From the NCBI GenBank assembly GCA_021234155.1, contig JAJEKV010000032.1, positions 4,841,835 to 4,905,834 of the forward strand: 64,000 nucleotides of DNA, read 5' to 3'. Shown here in pieces: positions 1 to 9,846 of the stretch. The position numbers and the translations under genes were made by a program. The notes beneath the pieces were generated by a model. It was not told the origin of the DNA. It worked only from the letters and a program-made list of their open reading frames with translations, and ran no database searches. Position 1 is the stretch's first letter. Every line of letters begins with the position of its first letter. This DNA comes from Isoetes taiwanensis (lineage: Eukaryota; Streptophyta; Lycopodiopsida; Isoetales; Isoetaceae).

Positions 1-605
1 GGGCGCCACTCATTAGTCTTGGACGGAAAGTCGGTCTTAGGAATGACGGAAATCACTCCAACACTGTAAGTGGGATAAATACATTTAGCTCCCCAAATCC
101 CCTGGATGAAGTGGACAATGTCATCCTTCATAATTGGCCAGAATTCCACAAAAAATTCTGGTTGGAAGCCATCAATACCAGGACTTTTCCCACTTTTCAT
201 CTTTTTAAGGGTTTCAAAAATTTCAGGGAGGTCGGGGACCTCAATCCATTCATCCTCCATCACTTCATTAGGGGGCCCTATGGCATCAAAGACCTGCTGA
301 ATTTTGCTATCATCGATTACTTCTTCTTTAAAGAGGTCTGTGTAGAACTTGTGGAATGCAGAAGCAATCTCCCTCTCATCAGTGTGAGTTAATCCATGAT
401 CAGTCTCCAGCTGGGTGATGGAATTATTGATTAACCTATTCCTGGCTACTCTAAAAAACATCTTGGAGCTTTCATGATCCAGCTGATTGTACATTTTAAT
501 TTTGCTTCTAAGGGTCATACCCCTAACCTGGTGTTCCTCCAAGGTTTTGATCTGGATAACCTTCAAATAAGTTTGCTTTCTGGATGCTGGTGGCATTGGG
601 AATAG
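1..605 (-). pseudogene. L1-type LINE reverse transcriptase fragment, truncated by the window edge
   Basis: The reverse complement encodes the N-terminal part of a plant L1 ORF2 reverse transcriptase. Visible in order are a linker with HESSKMFFRVARNRL (about 480-430), a helical stretch TDEREIASAFHKFYTDLF (about 385-330), the RT entry motif KSGKSPGIDGFQPEF (about 200-150) and the start of RT block 1, VISVIPK followed by EWRP (about 50-1). A one-base frameshift lies near 145, between the PEFLWNSGQ part and the following KDDIVHFIQGIW part. The YADD catalytic block would lie left of position 1 and cannot be seen. No endonuclease precedes it within the window, so this is an old fragment and not an active copy. 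The family assignment rests on the order of L1 motifs. Confidence 0.8.
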
Positions 606-662
606 AGATAGTTGCCTTAATTTATGTCCTTAGCCAGTGAAGCAGAATACTGTGTTGATGCT
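606..662 (+). pseudogene. possible relic of a Ty1/copia RNase H motif
   Basis: A short stretch reads MSLASEAEYCVDAS before a stop. This resembles the copia RNase H motif (ALSSAEAEY), of which an intact copy sits at 2500-2450 on the other strand. No further homology is visible on either side and the surrounding TGTTGATG repeats are simple sequence. Treat it as a weak match. Confidence 0.25.
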
Positions 663-1423
663 AGCTAGCGGATGTTGATGTTGATGTTGCTATGTTGATG
701 TTGCCTTGGAAGGCCTTGGAAGGGATTAAGCTAAACTATCTTCATTCATCTGACAATGCCCTTGCTGAGAAAGAAGTTAGAGCCGTCAAATCTCTTTTGA
801 AATCCTAAATGCAAAATGAGTTTTTTTTTTTTAATTGAATAATGGGATCTCTGAAGAAGCTGCATATGCAATCTCTGTGCTATTACCTTGCTCCAAATCT
901 AGGGATTAGAGGCAGTTGGTGTGCTGTAGCCTGTACCATTTGCAGCTCATTGCTGCACTGCATCCATCAAAGATGAACAGACCAAAAGACGGTTGTGAAG
1001 TGAAAAATGATGCTAAAACCTACAAGAAAGAAAAAAATTATACAATTGGTCATGTTATCTAACTTTTGATGCCAAATTTGAGAAAAATGAGGATTACAGC
1101 AAATTTTGGTAATTTTTCTTCTACGGAGAAGTTGCAAGTCAGTGGAAGACCATTGTGAATTATTTAGAGAAAAATGACAAGAAAACCATGCTAAGAGATG
1201 TTATATAATATTTGGAGGGTTAAAATTATTTTGAGCAACCGTTAAGATTGGTATAAATATGAATTTGAAAGAATATGATTGTTTTTTTGGCGAATCCAAC
1301 TGGAAGGAGGGTCGAGTGTATCTCGTGTTCCTGAATGTTGTTGGATTGAGAATGAATAAGAATGATTTTTTATCGTCCACTGAGACCAATCGGCCTATGG
1401 GACCCAGAAAAAACGCAGCAAAC
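663..1423. other. no gene seen
   Basis: AT-rich sequence with short TGTTGATG-type repeats at 655-705 and a T-run near 824. The small open frames in 1200-1490 lie on both strands over the same bases and resemble no family I know, so I do not call them genes. Confidence 0.5.
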
Positions 1424-1493
1424 TTATTACTGTACGGGTTAAAAAACCCCCGCATCGAAGGGTTTTCGAGGGAAAAACCGTGGCAGTAATAAG
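1424..1493. repeat. short imperfect inverted repeat
   Basis: CTTATTACTG at the left is matched by CAGTAATAAG at the right, with further imperfect pairing inside (GGGTTAAAAAACCC against GGGAAAAACC). The span is about 70 bp. It could be a small foldback element or the remains of a MITE. No convincing target-site duplication is visible. Confidence 0.4.
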
Positions 1494-1610
1494 AATGCTG
1501 TCAAACTGTACAAGTATACATCATCCTGAAATAAATGTATATATACACGTCAAGTGTGTGCCCAAGGACATAGCTGATCTCGCATGTCCATAACCTCCTG
1601 AAGGTATGAT

Positions 1611-1615
1611 CCCAG
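1611..1615. repeat. target-site duplication of the copia element (left copy, CCCAG)
   Basis: CCCAG directly precedes the left LTR and is repeated at 6027-6031 directly after the right LTR. Five-base duplications are usual for copia integrases. Confidence 0.9.
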
Positions 1616-2127
1616 TGTTATAATCAGAGCTTGGGGTTTGAACCCAAGTATGCCAAGACTCTGTCTCCTTCAAACCCACCCGCTCCTAAAGCTGCATACA
1701 CGCACCTGTATCTGAACTCAACTCGTTATTTTCTATCACCATCATTCATCTATTTATTTTCTTATCAACCTGGATATATCCACTTGTCAAATCGTGCATG
1801 CCCTTCGTATAGACAGTTTTCCAACTTGCCTAAATAATAGGATGCCCTGCTGTCCTTAAGTTCCAGCTGTCGTTGACTTTGACCCATTTGACCAGTCAAC
1901 CCAAAACCCTAAGTGGCGGGCAGGGGGTATCAAGCATTTTCTGGCGGGCGTAGCAACGTCTGGGTAGTACCTGCCCGCCACTTTTCAACTTCTATGCTTT
2001 TTTTCTTGCATTCACTGCCACTGCTTGTCATGAATGCTTGTATGAATCCTCATTAGCCTAGGGGAGCCAAGATGTGGTCACTAATCCCCTTATGTGCTCG
2101 AATATCACATGACACATAATTTTAACA
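1616..2127 (-). repeat. copia 3' LTR
   Basis: On the minus strand it begins TGTTAAAATTATG and ends CTGATTATAACA, with the TG...CA ends of LTRs. It holds an internal inverted repeat, AGTGGCGGGCAGG near 1911 against CCTGCCCGCCACT near 1971, able to form a long hairpin. Confidence 0.95.
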
Positions 2128-2830
2128 TTTCCCCTTCATGTGATATTCCCTGTTGTCACAGTGTAGCAAACTTCTTAATTCCAGAAATCTGGACAATGGT
2201 AAGGCTTTTGTAAGTATATCTGCTCGTTGATCTTGTGAACTAACATAAGTTAAATGCACCTGATCTTTCTTTACCATATCGCTGATAAAATGAACCTCCA
2301 TATCAATATGTTTTGATCTTTCATGCAGAATTGGGTTTTTTGTCATAGGAATACAGCTAGTATTGTCACAATAGAGAACTGTTGGTCCTGTTTGTGGAAA
2401 TCCAAATTCTTCCATGAGTCTTCTTTCCCAAATTATTTCTTTAGTCAACAAGGCTGCAGAATTATACTCAGCTTCAGCACTGGATAGTGCAATGCTTCCT
2501 TGCTTTTTACATTTCTCGGCAATTGGAGCTCCACCTAATAGAACCACATACCCTGAAGTAGATTTTCGTTTGTCTAAATCCCCTCCCCAATCAGCATCAC
2601 AATAAGCTTGCAACTGCAGATCAGCTTCACTAAATAGAATACCATAATGCATCGTACCTTTTAAATATTTTAAGATTCTTTTTGCTGCATTCCAGTGACC
2701 TCTTCCAGCTTTATTATTGTACCTGCTGAGAATATTAACTGCAAATGCAATGTCAGGTCTAGTACAGTTTGCCACATATGACAAGCATCCAATTAAACTC
2801 CTGTAGGGTTCCAAGAGAATCATGCACTGC
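2122..2830 (-). pseudogene. copia RNase H domain (pol C-terminus)
   Basis: This part of pol begins near EPYRSLIGCLSYVANCTRPD, the stretch that normally follows the reverse transcriptase. It then shows the RNase H acidic residues in YCDADWGGD, LSSAEAEY and LYCDNTSC, and the end motif ADILTKALP. All the catalytic positions I expect are present. It is joined out of frame to the integrase part at about 2815-2830, where the reverse transcriptase (several hundred codons, including YVDD) has been deleted. It reads almost to the polypurine tract, as usual for copia. Confidence 0.9.
2128..2137 (-). promoter_or_regulatory. polypurine tract of the copia element
   Basis: On the minus strand GAAGGGGAAA sits directly before the 3' LTR, the expected place for the plus-strand DNA primer. 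Confidence 0.85.
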
Positions 2831-4176
2831 TTCATCATAATTTTGAGGTATTTTATCATTTTCTAATATCAAAATGTCAAATACTGTATTAATTTCTCCT
2901 GCAACAGATCTGAGTCTTTTGCTTCTTCCAGTTTCATTTCTCCCATGTGATTCTAAAACATGTTTAGCTTCCTCTGCCAAAATCTGAGCTTCAGTTCGTC
3001 TTGGCTTTCTCTTGGGTTTAATACCATGATCAACTTCTAACTCTTGATGTTCAATTCCAGGTTTCATTTTGGACTCAACAACTTCCTCTGGAATTAATTC
3101 TGACTCATTGCCAGAATCACTTAAATCTGCCTGTTCAAGCTTTTCAGTTTTATCTTCTTCTTCATTTATTTCTTGTTGTATTTCTGAAATAACATCTTTC
3201 CTTTTATTGTCATAAGGAGTTTCTGAGTTTACCATGGGAATCCTTCTATAAAACTCATTCTCATTAAAAATAACATCCCTGCTAACTATGATTTTTCTCC
3301 TTGCTGGATCATATAGCCTGAATGCTTTTGAGCTTGAATCATATCCTACAAGATATGTTATATATGCCCTATCATCCAATTTCTTTCTTAATTCTTCAAG
3401 AACATGAACAAAACATAAACATCCATATGCTTTAAATCTGTCATAAGATGGAAGCTTACCAGACCAAAGCATTTCGGGAATGGCACCTTTTATGCTTGTA
3501 GAAGGTAACGAATTTTGAATATAGACTGCTGCCTTCACAGCTTCATCCCACAGAAAATTTGGTAGACCAGAGTATTTTAGCATGGATCTCACAGCATCTA
3601 GTAAGGTCCTGTTCTTTCTTTTAGCTACTTCATTTTGTTGTGGTGAGTATCTACAAGTTAGTTGCCTCTTGATTCCTCTGCTTGCACAAAAAAACTTAAA
3701 TTCATCAGATATATACTCACCACCCCTGTCTGATCTTATACACTTAATTTTCCTTCCAAATTTCTAGCTCGGGCCAAAGCAAGAAATAATTTCAAAGCCT
3801 CACTTGCTTGATCTTTTGTTTTCAAAATATAACTTTTTGTCCTTCTACTAAAATCGTCTATGAAGGTCATGAAATACTTATGTCCACTTAAACTGGTAAC
3901 ATTTATAGGACCACATAGATCCGTGTGTACCAAATCCAAAATGCCCTTTGCTCTTTTATTTGACCTTTTGAATGGTAATCTTGGTTGTTTTCCAAGCTGA
4001 CAGCCACCACATAAAAGTTTTCCTTCTTCTTCTACTTTTGCAGATATTATACCCTTGTTTTTTAGAGCTTCAATTACTGCAGAATTCACATGACATAGCC
4101 TGTTATGCCAAAGTTTTATATCTGGATATTCTACCAGATTAACTTCATGAAGATGATCAATATTAAAACCAAACAA
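2831..4176 (-). pseudogene. copia integrase with GAG-pre-integrase zinc finger
   Basis: The zinc-binding region reads LWHNRLCHVN followed by CGGCQLGKQPRLPF (HHCC type). The catalytic core has VHTDLCGP (first Asp) and RSDRGGEY (second Asp). The third catalytic residue, normally Glu in a GVAERKNR context, reads EVAKRKNR near 3620, so Glu appears changed to Lys. A one-base deletion in an A-run near 3748 shifts the frame between the two Asp residues. The domain ends in a charged linker up to QNYDEAVHD, where the reverse transcriptase would begin. The protein would cut and join cDNA ends to host DNA, but this copy cannot be active. Confidence 0.9.
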
Positions 4177-4240
4177 GTTTCCAACTCTTTTGCCAATGAA
4201 CTTTAATTCGTCATTCAGAAATACTTTACATTGGATTTGT

Positions 4241-4561
4241 TCAAAATAAAACTTTGTATCCCAAATCCACTAACTGACACACAGATATGAGATTTCTTAC
4301 AAGACTAGGTACACACAAAACCTCTTTCAGCATAACAGGTTTTCCATTCAAATCAAACAACTCCAAAACTCCAGAGTCTTCTATTTTTTTCAGGCCTCCA
4401 TCACCAAGCTGAACAAGACCTTCTTTCTTTTCCACATTTTTTAACATGTGCATATCACACATCACACTTTTCTCTGCTCCTGAATCTATAACCACAAACT
4501 TGTTATTATTTCTTCTTGGACATATAGAAACATTACAAGTTAAGCTTTTTCTTACCTCCAA
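4241..4561 (-). pseudogene. copia aspartic protease
   Basis: The retropepsin active site is visible as VVIDSGAEKSVM, followed by the expected LVRNLISVCQLVDLGYKV region that leads into the GAG-pre-integrase. One extra T near 4246 puts it out of frame with the integrase part. The domain itself appears complete. It would cleave the Gag-Pol precursor. Confidence 0.85.
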
Positions 4562-4597
4562 GGTGTCATCTTCTATCTCTCCTTCACTGCTTCTCCA

Positions 4598-4830
4598 TTA
4601 TATTGACACTTGCACCACCCCTGAAACTTGTCCTTCCTCTTCCCCCCTCTCAGAACCTCGAGATCTACCACCTCTTCTTCCTCTTTTAGGACTTGAGCAA
4701 TTGAAAGAGAAATGGCCCTTGCCCTCACAATTAAAACACCTCAATTCTTTTTCATCATTATTTGGACATTCATTCTTCAAATGACCATACTGATTACATA
4801 AATAGCAAGGCCCTACTTTTTCTTGTGAAA
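4598..4830 (-). pseudogene. copia Gag nucleocapsid, two zinc knuckles
   Basis: Two CCHC knuckles lie in tandem: CYLCNQYGHLKNEC near 4815-4770 and CFNCEGKGHFSFNC near 4750-4700, both C-x2-C-x4-H-x4-C. They are followed by an Arg/Gly/Ser-rich tail. An in-frame TAA near 4600 separates this part from the protease. These knuckles bind the element RNA for packaging. Confidence 0.85.
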
Positions 4831-5061
4831 ATTTTTAAAACCAACCTTCTTAGCCTTACCAAAGGTACAATACCTCTGCCAGATTGTTCCGACTCCTCTT
4901 GTGCAACATTAGATTGCTCAAATTCAAGACGATATCATTCGATAGCATGTTCCTTAGAAGTAGCTACATTTTTGAGCAAAGTTGCTAAATGACTATTATG
5001 AGAAACCCGACCTTGCTAAAGCCAAAATGATCACGCAAACTCGTAATATTTCCAAAGACCT

Positions 5062-5484
5062 TCAAGATCTCGCAATAATAGAGTCAAACCTTTCTAGAAA
5101 ATTAGTTAGGTTATCTTTTTCGACAAGCTTCATCTTCCTTAACTCCTTTTCCAACATATCTATCTGTGAGGAACTCTTTTCTTCATAATGTTTAATCAGA
5201 TAGTCCCACATATCTTTAGGCTTCATACCTCGAAGTTTTAACTTTAAGGCAGTTCCTACCTTGCACATAATTATGGCTTGAGCTTCCATAATTTTAGCTG
5301 CGTCTCCTTCTGAGCTAGCAGAAGTTCCCCCTGCACGAGACACTATTGCACTACCATCAATCAGATACCATAACTTTTCAAACTCGAGCACGCTCCTAAT
5401 ACTTTCCTTCCAGATTTGAAACCCTCCATCCCCTTTAAAAACTTCAATTGTATTCAGCAAATTTGCACCAAATCTAGTTGTCAT
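5062..5484 (-). pseudogene. copia Gag N-terminal part (UBN2-like)
   Basis: The frame starts with Met at 5484 just inside the primer-binding site. It shows the copia Gag pattern F-x-G-x-x-F-x-x-W (VFKGDGGFQIWKESIRSVL), then LEFEKLWYLIDG, and later KDMWDYLIKHYEE and NLTNFLERFDSII. It stops at 5062 by frame damage. The 4830-5060 stretch, which should link to the zinc knuckles, is only readable in pieces. It would form the virus-like particle shell. Confidence 0.85.
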
Positions 5485-5502
5485 GATTACTAGATCTTAT
5501 AG

Positions 5503-5513
5503 CTCTGATACCA
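5503..5513 (-). promoter_or_regulatory. primer-binding site, initiator tRNA-Met type
   Basis: The minus strand reads TGGTATCAGAG one base inside the 5' LTR. This is the usual tRNA-Met primer site of plant copia elements. It matches the site of the second LTR element at 18456. Confidence 0.9.
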
Positions 5514-5514
5514 A

Positions 5515-6026
5515 TGTTATAATCAGAGCTTGGGGTTTGAACCCAAGTATGCCAAGACTCTGTCTCCTTCAAACCCACCCGCTCCTAAAGCTGCATACAC
5601 GCACCTGTATCTGAACTCAACTCGTTATTTTCTATCACCATCATTCATCTATTTATTTTCTTATCAACCTGGATATATCCACTTGTCAAATCGTGCATGC
5701 CCTTCATATAGAAAGTTTTCCAACTTGCCTAAATAATAGGATGCCCTGCTGTCCTTAAGTTCCAGCTGTCGTTGACTTTGACCCATTTGACCAGTCAACC
5801 CAAAACCCTAAGTGGCGGGCAGGGGGTATCAAGCGTTTTCTGGCGGGCGTAGCAACGTCTGGGTAGTACCTGCCCGCCACTTTTCAACTTCTATGCTTTT
5901 TTTCTTGCATTCACTGCCACTACTTCTCATGAATGCTTGTATGAATCCTCATTAGCCTAGGGGAGCCAAGATGTGGTCATTAATCCCCTTATGTGCTCGA
6001 ATATCACATGACACATAATTTTAACA
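5515..6026 (-). repeat. copia 5' LTR
   Basis: Same 512-bp length as the 1616-2127 copy. I count differences at six positions (two near 5705-5715, one near 5835, two near 5925, one near 5980). The TG...CA ends are intact. Confidence 0.95.
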
Positions 6027-6031
6027 CCCAG
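6027..6031. repeat. target-site duplication of the copia element (right copy, CCCAG)
   Basis: Identical to 1611-1615. The host sequence resumes here inside LINE-A. Confidence 0.9.
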
Positions 6032-6690
6032 CACCCGTACGGATGCTGTGCTCAATGTCATATGTAGCGGCTGGCCAGGCCTGACCAACTCAGCATAGCG
6101 CGTCCGAATTTGATCATATGCTGGGCAGCTTTGAAGGGTATGAGATTCATCCTCAAGACTCCCATTTGGAAGCATTGAGAGAGCCTGTCTTGGCTTGGCT
6201 CACCAATCCATTCGCCCGTCTCAATTCGAAGATGATGTGCCTCTGTGCGAATGGAGGCAATGAGTCTGTGCCTTTTCATGGGCAAGTGGGTACGCAGGTA
6301 GCATTGCGGGCCTCGTTCCAATGTGGGATTTATGTGGTGCTGGTAGTGTGCTGTCTTGACATGTTCAAGAGCACTTGCATCCCAAAGCTTGCTGAGGAAG
6401 CAAGTGTCAAGATATTGCCTCAAGCTATGGCGATCTGCCTCTGTTTGCACATGTATGCACCTGTTCTCCTGCACATTCCATCTAGCCAACCATTGAGCCC
6501 TCTTTTCCCTCCAGTAGGCCTTGAGGCATTGCGGCCCCATTGCCATGATATAAGCTAGTTTAGGGAGACGAGCATCGTCCATATTGACCACCTTCTGAAA
6601 ATAGACAATGTGGCGATCAAGGGCCACCCTCTGAAGAGGCAAGAATCCTGTCTCCTGTAGTAAAATTTGATATGGGACTATGGACTTCAC
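6032..6690 (-). pseudogene. LINE-A ORF2 C-terminal region
   Basis: The frame carries TERGPQCYLRTHLPMKRHRL-type sequence, then LRIETGEWIGEPSQDRLSQC and, after a frame change, SLEDESHTLQSCPAYDQIR. LINE-B has the same layout (LQIETGRWAGIPREERICLMC, then EHVFLTCAAY), so this is the Cys/His-rich C-terminal domain that follows the reverse transcriptase. The last codons lie beyond the copia insertion at 1610-1550. Confidence 0.75.
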
Positions 6691-6765
6691 CCCTAGTGCT
6701 CATACCAAGAAGGCTTTCTGCACCTGCTCCAAGTCATTCCAAGTAGCGAAGGATACTACTGGGCC

Positions 6766-7842
6766 TCATACTTCAACCCCATATAAAAGGACAGGCTCCA
6801 CTAAGACCTTGAACAGGTGTGACTGATGGGCCCAATCATACAACTCCGCTCTATGACTATTGTTTTGTATTGCATATAGTGCCTTCCAGCCCGCCGTCAC
6901 TCGTAACCGTATGGATGTGTCCCAGTGCATAGTAGAAGGAAACTTCACTCCTAAATATTTGTATGTGGATGCTACTTTCACATTCTGCCCTCGGTAACTG
7001 AAGGAGGGGATCCTCGGCTGACGTGAAGATGATATGAAAACCACTTTAGTCTTGGCCAGATTGACGCGCATATCAGTCGCTTGGCAGAATGTGCCCAGGG
7101 CATCGAGATGTCGTTGCATGTCTGCTGGTGTGTAAGCTAGGAGGTCCACATCATCAGCATATATTAACTGTCTGATGATCTGGTAGAGAAGGTGAGCTCT
7201 GTCACCCCCATTATCAGCAAGCTAGCTCTCCAATTGATCAATGTAAAGCCCAATCAATGTTGGGAAGAGAGGGCATCCTTGACGAACACCGATACTACTA
7301 TCAAATGGTTGGCGTGTCGGCTGCAACTGACCCGAGCATCTTTCATATAGCCTGTACACTACATTCTGCAAATCTACAAGAACCCCCAGCTGTCGCAATC
7401 TTGCCCATAGTTTTTTCGGAGGCACAGTGTCAAACGCCTTCGCAAAATCCACGAAGCAACAATATAGATCCTGACGGCGGTTCCTGTTGTCTTCAACTAG
7501 AGTTTGCAACGTGAAGATGTGGTCAATGGTTGAGTGCTGGGGTCTGAATCCTGCTTGGATGAGGGCCCGCACCTATGCTGCCTCTGCCCAGCCCGTCAAG
7601 TGCTACTCGAGAATCCCAGCAAGGAGTTTTGCAAACACCGAACTGACCATGATTGTTCGGTAATTGGCTGGGCAGTGTGGGTCACCTGCCTTATAGATGG
7701 GAACAACTCTGCTATTGGTCCACTGCAGCGGGAAGCCTTCCTGTAATGCCTTGTTGAACAAGGTGGTCAGCACTTGTATTATGGACAGCCCTGCCCACTT
7801 AACAATTCTGCCTGCATACCATCTAGGTCTGAGGCTTTCCAA
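6766..7842 (-). pseudogene. LINE-A reverse transcriptase
   Basis: RT blocks appear in order with frameshifts between them: NYRTIMVSSVFAKLL (about 7670), GFRPQHSTIDHI and CCFVDFAKAFDTVPP (about 7550-7420), SIGVRQGCPLFPTL (about 7290), LIYADDVDLLA with the catalytic YADD (about 7170-7140) and VNLAKTKVVF plus YKYLGV (about 7065-6950). All key acidic residues I can check are present. At least three frame changes break it. It would copy LINE RNA into DNA at a nicked target. Confidence 0.85.
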
Positions 7843-8070
7843 TTGGCAAGACGCTGCACCACTACTGGGCCTTCTTGCAGGGGTAATGCGGCATGTGCAC
7901 CCTGAGGGTCATATAGCTGTTGCAAGTATTGCGTCCACTGCTCGGGAGTGATGTTCCTTGCGGGCTGTACTGGCTTTCTAAGAACCCTTCGCCAGAAGGT
8001 CCTGGGGTGACGTTCTAGGAGGTAAAACATTTCCCTTTGATGTGCTGCAATGTATCTGGCTTTCTTAGCA

Positions 8071-9035
8071 TTAAAAGACGCGGTACTGCCTGACTGCATG
8101 TGAGCGTAAAGCAGGGTCTGTGACTTGGCAGAGCCAGCATTTGTGTTCCTTGCACTCTGCATCAAACCATTGATTACGTGGGAAGGTTATGTTCCTGGAG
8201 GTCTGTCGCGGGCGGCTTATCCCAAAGCACCTCTCTGCCGCAGTCCTAAGCACATCAGTCAGCCGGCCTATCTGTTGGTCTAGTGTAGGATATTGCAAAA
8301 TTTCTGCCAGGTCATCTATAAGCATCTGGGCATAAGCCCCTGCATGTTCATAATCCAATCGCAGCTGAGGCATGTGAGGAGTTGTTGCACCGGGGGTTCG
8401 CACAACCTGCCAAGCCAACTTCAAGTAAAGTGATAAGTGGTCTGAGTCGATCTCTTCATCCCTATTAGTTGTTCCCACCTGGAAGTGCTTGACGACATGC
8501 ATATCCTGCTCAGGCACCAGCACATAGTCCACCACACTAGATCCTCCCCCTGGTTTTCCTGTCTACAAGTGCTCTTGCGGGTGGACGACCACTGTGCCAG
8601 TCCATTGCAGATTACCAGGTCAAAGATACCACAGAGCAAAAGCAACTGTCTACTATAGCGCGTGACCTAATTGTCATCTGATGTTCGTGGCCAAGCTCCT
8701 TCTGCAGGATGCAGCTGCAATATATCATCAGTCAACAATCTCATGGGTTGTTCTACCCCGTTGCGCACATTGAAGTCTCCAAGGAGTATGACACTGCCCA
8801 ACTGCTTATGCTGCTGTATATCATCATATAGATTGACATAGGAGTCCAGCCTATCCAATCCGAGTGGGTGTGATAGAAGTTGCTTTCTGCATGTGGAAAT
8901 TAGCAGGCTGCCACAAAGAGGGGTCTGCTACTGCAGTTTTGCACACGCACCCACAGGTACCGGTTGTGCTTGTCTGTCTTGAACAAGGAGATTGACTGTG
9001 CCAAGGCCGTTTGGTGAGGCAAGTGTCTATTAAGC
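8071..9035 (-). pseudogene. LINE-A endonuclease (APE type)
   Basis: The endonuclease motif VILLGDFNVRNG lies near 8780-8740 and the SDH motif (IDSDHLSLYL) near 8450-8420. Then comes the linker ending NQWFDAECKEHKCWL before the reverse transcriptase. The N-terminal NIxGL motif is not visible, so the element seems to be cut off near 9035. Several frameshifts separate the parts. Confidence 0.7.
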
Positions 9036-9810
9036 AAAACTTGATGCTAATTAAAGGAAAAAATTTCGTGATGTAATATGTACAAAATATTAAAATAAAA
9101 AGAAAGTTAGAAAAGGGGGCGTTTGCGTTAGGGCAGCCGGAACTGGAGTGGAAAACTGATATAGCCTAGTCGATTGCAGAACCAGACCACAAATCTGATG
9201 CACAGTAGGTTGAATAGGCAGTTTCTGGTCGCTGACTTTTGGAGCCAAAATTCTTGGGAACTGGTCTGGGTAAGCTTGATTTTGTTTCCTTCGTGTGTGA
9301 ATGAATTAGACGGGATCTAGAGGATCGGTTGTGTTCTAGAGTTCGAAGATGAGCTGTTGAAGACTTTTTGATGTAGTGCTCTTCTTTCCATCCCAGATTA
9401 CTCTTTGTAGAGGTATAGGTATGAAATAGAACTAATTTCATTGGATCTAGTACAGTTTGTTAAGGATATAAGAATGTTAAAGGCTCATATTACCATGATT
9501 GTACCTAGAATCAAATTCTGAATATTAATTCTGAGTCATATTCTCATGCATCACATTGCTTCAGACAGAAGTCATCCTGGGTGTTTGTCTACATGACAAC
9601 GGTGGCTATCTAAAAGCATATTTGAGGTTTTGTTTGGCAAGGTTTTGGCCACATCATGAAACTCCGAAGGGAATGTCAGATGCTGCTAATGTCAGATGTT
9701 TATGTTTATATCCCTCTGGTTTAGCATGCCAACAGAGTTTAATGTGGTTTATGTGGTTCAGGACTAAGGTTGCCTATTATGTTATTGTCAACAGTGAAGC
9801 ATATGATAAT
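9036..9810. other. no gene seen
   Basis: Mixed-composition sequence with only short overlapping open frames and no recognisable motif. It may include decayed 5' sequence of LINE-A near its left end. Confidence 0.5.
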
Positions 9811-9846
9811 AAACAAGGTGCTGCGCACGAAGGGTTGCCCTCCGTG
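9811..9846 (+). repeat. 36-bp dispersed repeat, copy 1
   Basis: Begins AAACAAGGTGCTGCGCAC and continues into a small hairpin-forming AGGGTTGCCCT core. It matches the reverse complement of 23105-23140 at about 34 of 36 positions. Confidence 0.7.

Larger units (their letters stand above)
1616..6026 (-). mobile_element. Ty1/copia LTR retrotransposon lacking reverse transcriptase
   Basis: A 4.4-kb element bounded by two 512-bp LTRs (1616-2127 and 5515-6026), flanked by the duplication CCCAG. On the minus strand the order is LTR, tRNA-Met primer site, gag, protease, integrase, RNase H, polypurine tract, LTR, which is the copia order. The reverse transcriptase between integrase and RNase H is missing. 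By my reading the LTRs differ at about six positions of 512 (about 98.8 percent identity), so insertion was fairly recent. The reading frame is also broken by a stop in gag-protease, two single-base frameshifts and the loss of an integrase catalytic residue. It must have moved, if at all, with enzymes supplied by another copy. Confidence 0.95.
1550..9035 (-). mobile_element. LINE-A: jockey/CR1-like non-LTR retrotransposon, split by a copia element
   Basis: One degenerate LINE occupies 9035-6032 and resumes at 1610-1550, with the copia element (1616-6026) lodged in the last codons of its ORF2. The proof is in the reading frame. If the copia copy and one CCCAG duplicate are removed, the frame runs from VRVLG directly into SYLQEVMDMRDQL and stops at 1552-1550. 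This matches the C-terminus of the related LINE-B near 40230-40310, which has IGCYLKKV at the same place. ORF2 keeps endonuclease and reverse transcriptase motifs but is broken by many frameshifts. The type (FVDFAKAFDTV, GVRQGCPL, YADD, C-terminal C-C-H-C region) differs from the plant L1 copies elsewhere here. The true 3' end left of 1550 is not fixed. Confidence 0.75.

Noticed and set aside
1201-1455. 84-codon minus-strand frame
   Set aside because: Overlaps an inverted repeat and an opposite-strand frame and shows no motif.
1631-1837. 68-codon open frame, also present at 5530-5736
   Set aside because: It lies wholly inside the two LTR copies on the strand opposite to transcription. It is repeated only because the LTR is repeated.
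6118-6558. 146-codon plus-strand frame
   Set aside because: It is the reverse side of the LINE-A C-terminal coding region. The minus-strand reading matches LINE-B, the plus-strand reading matches nothing.
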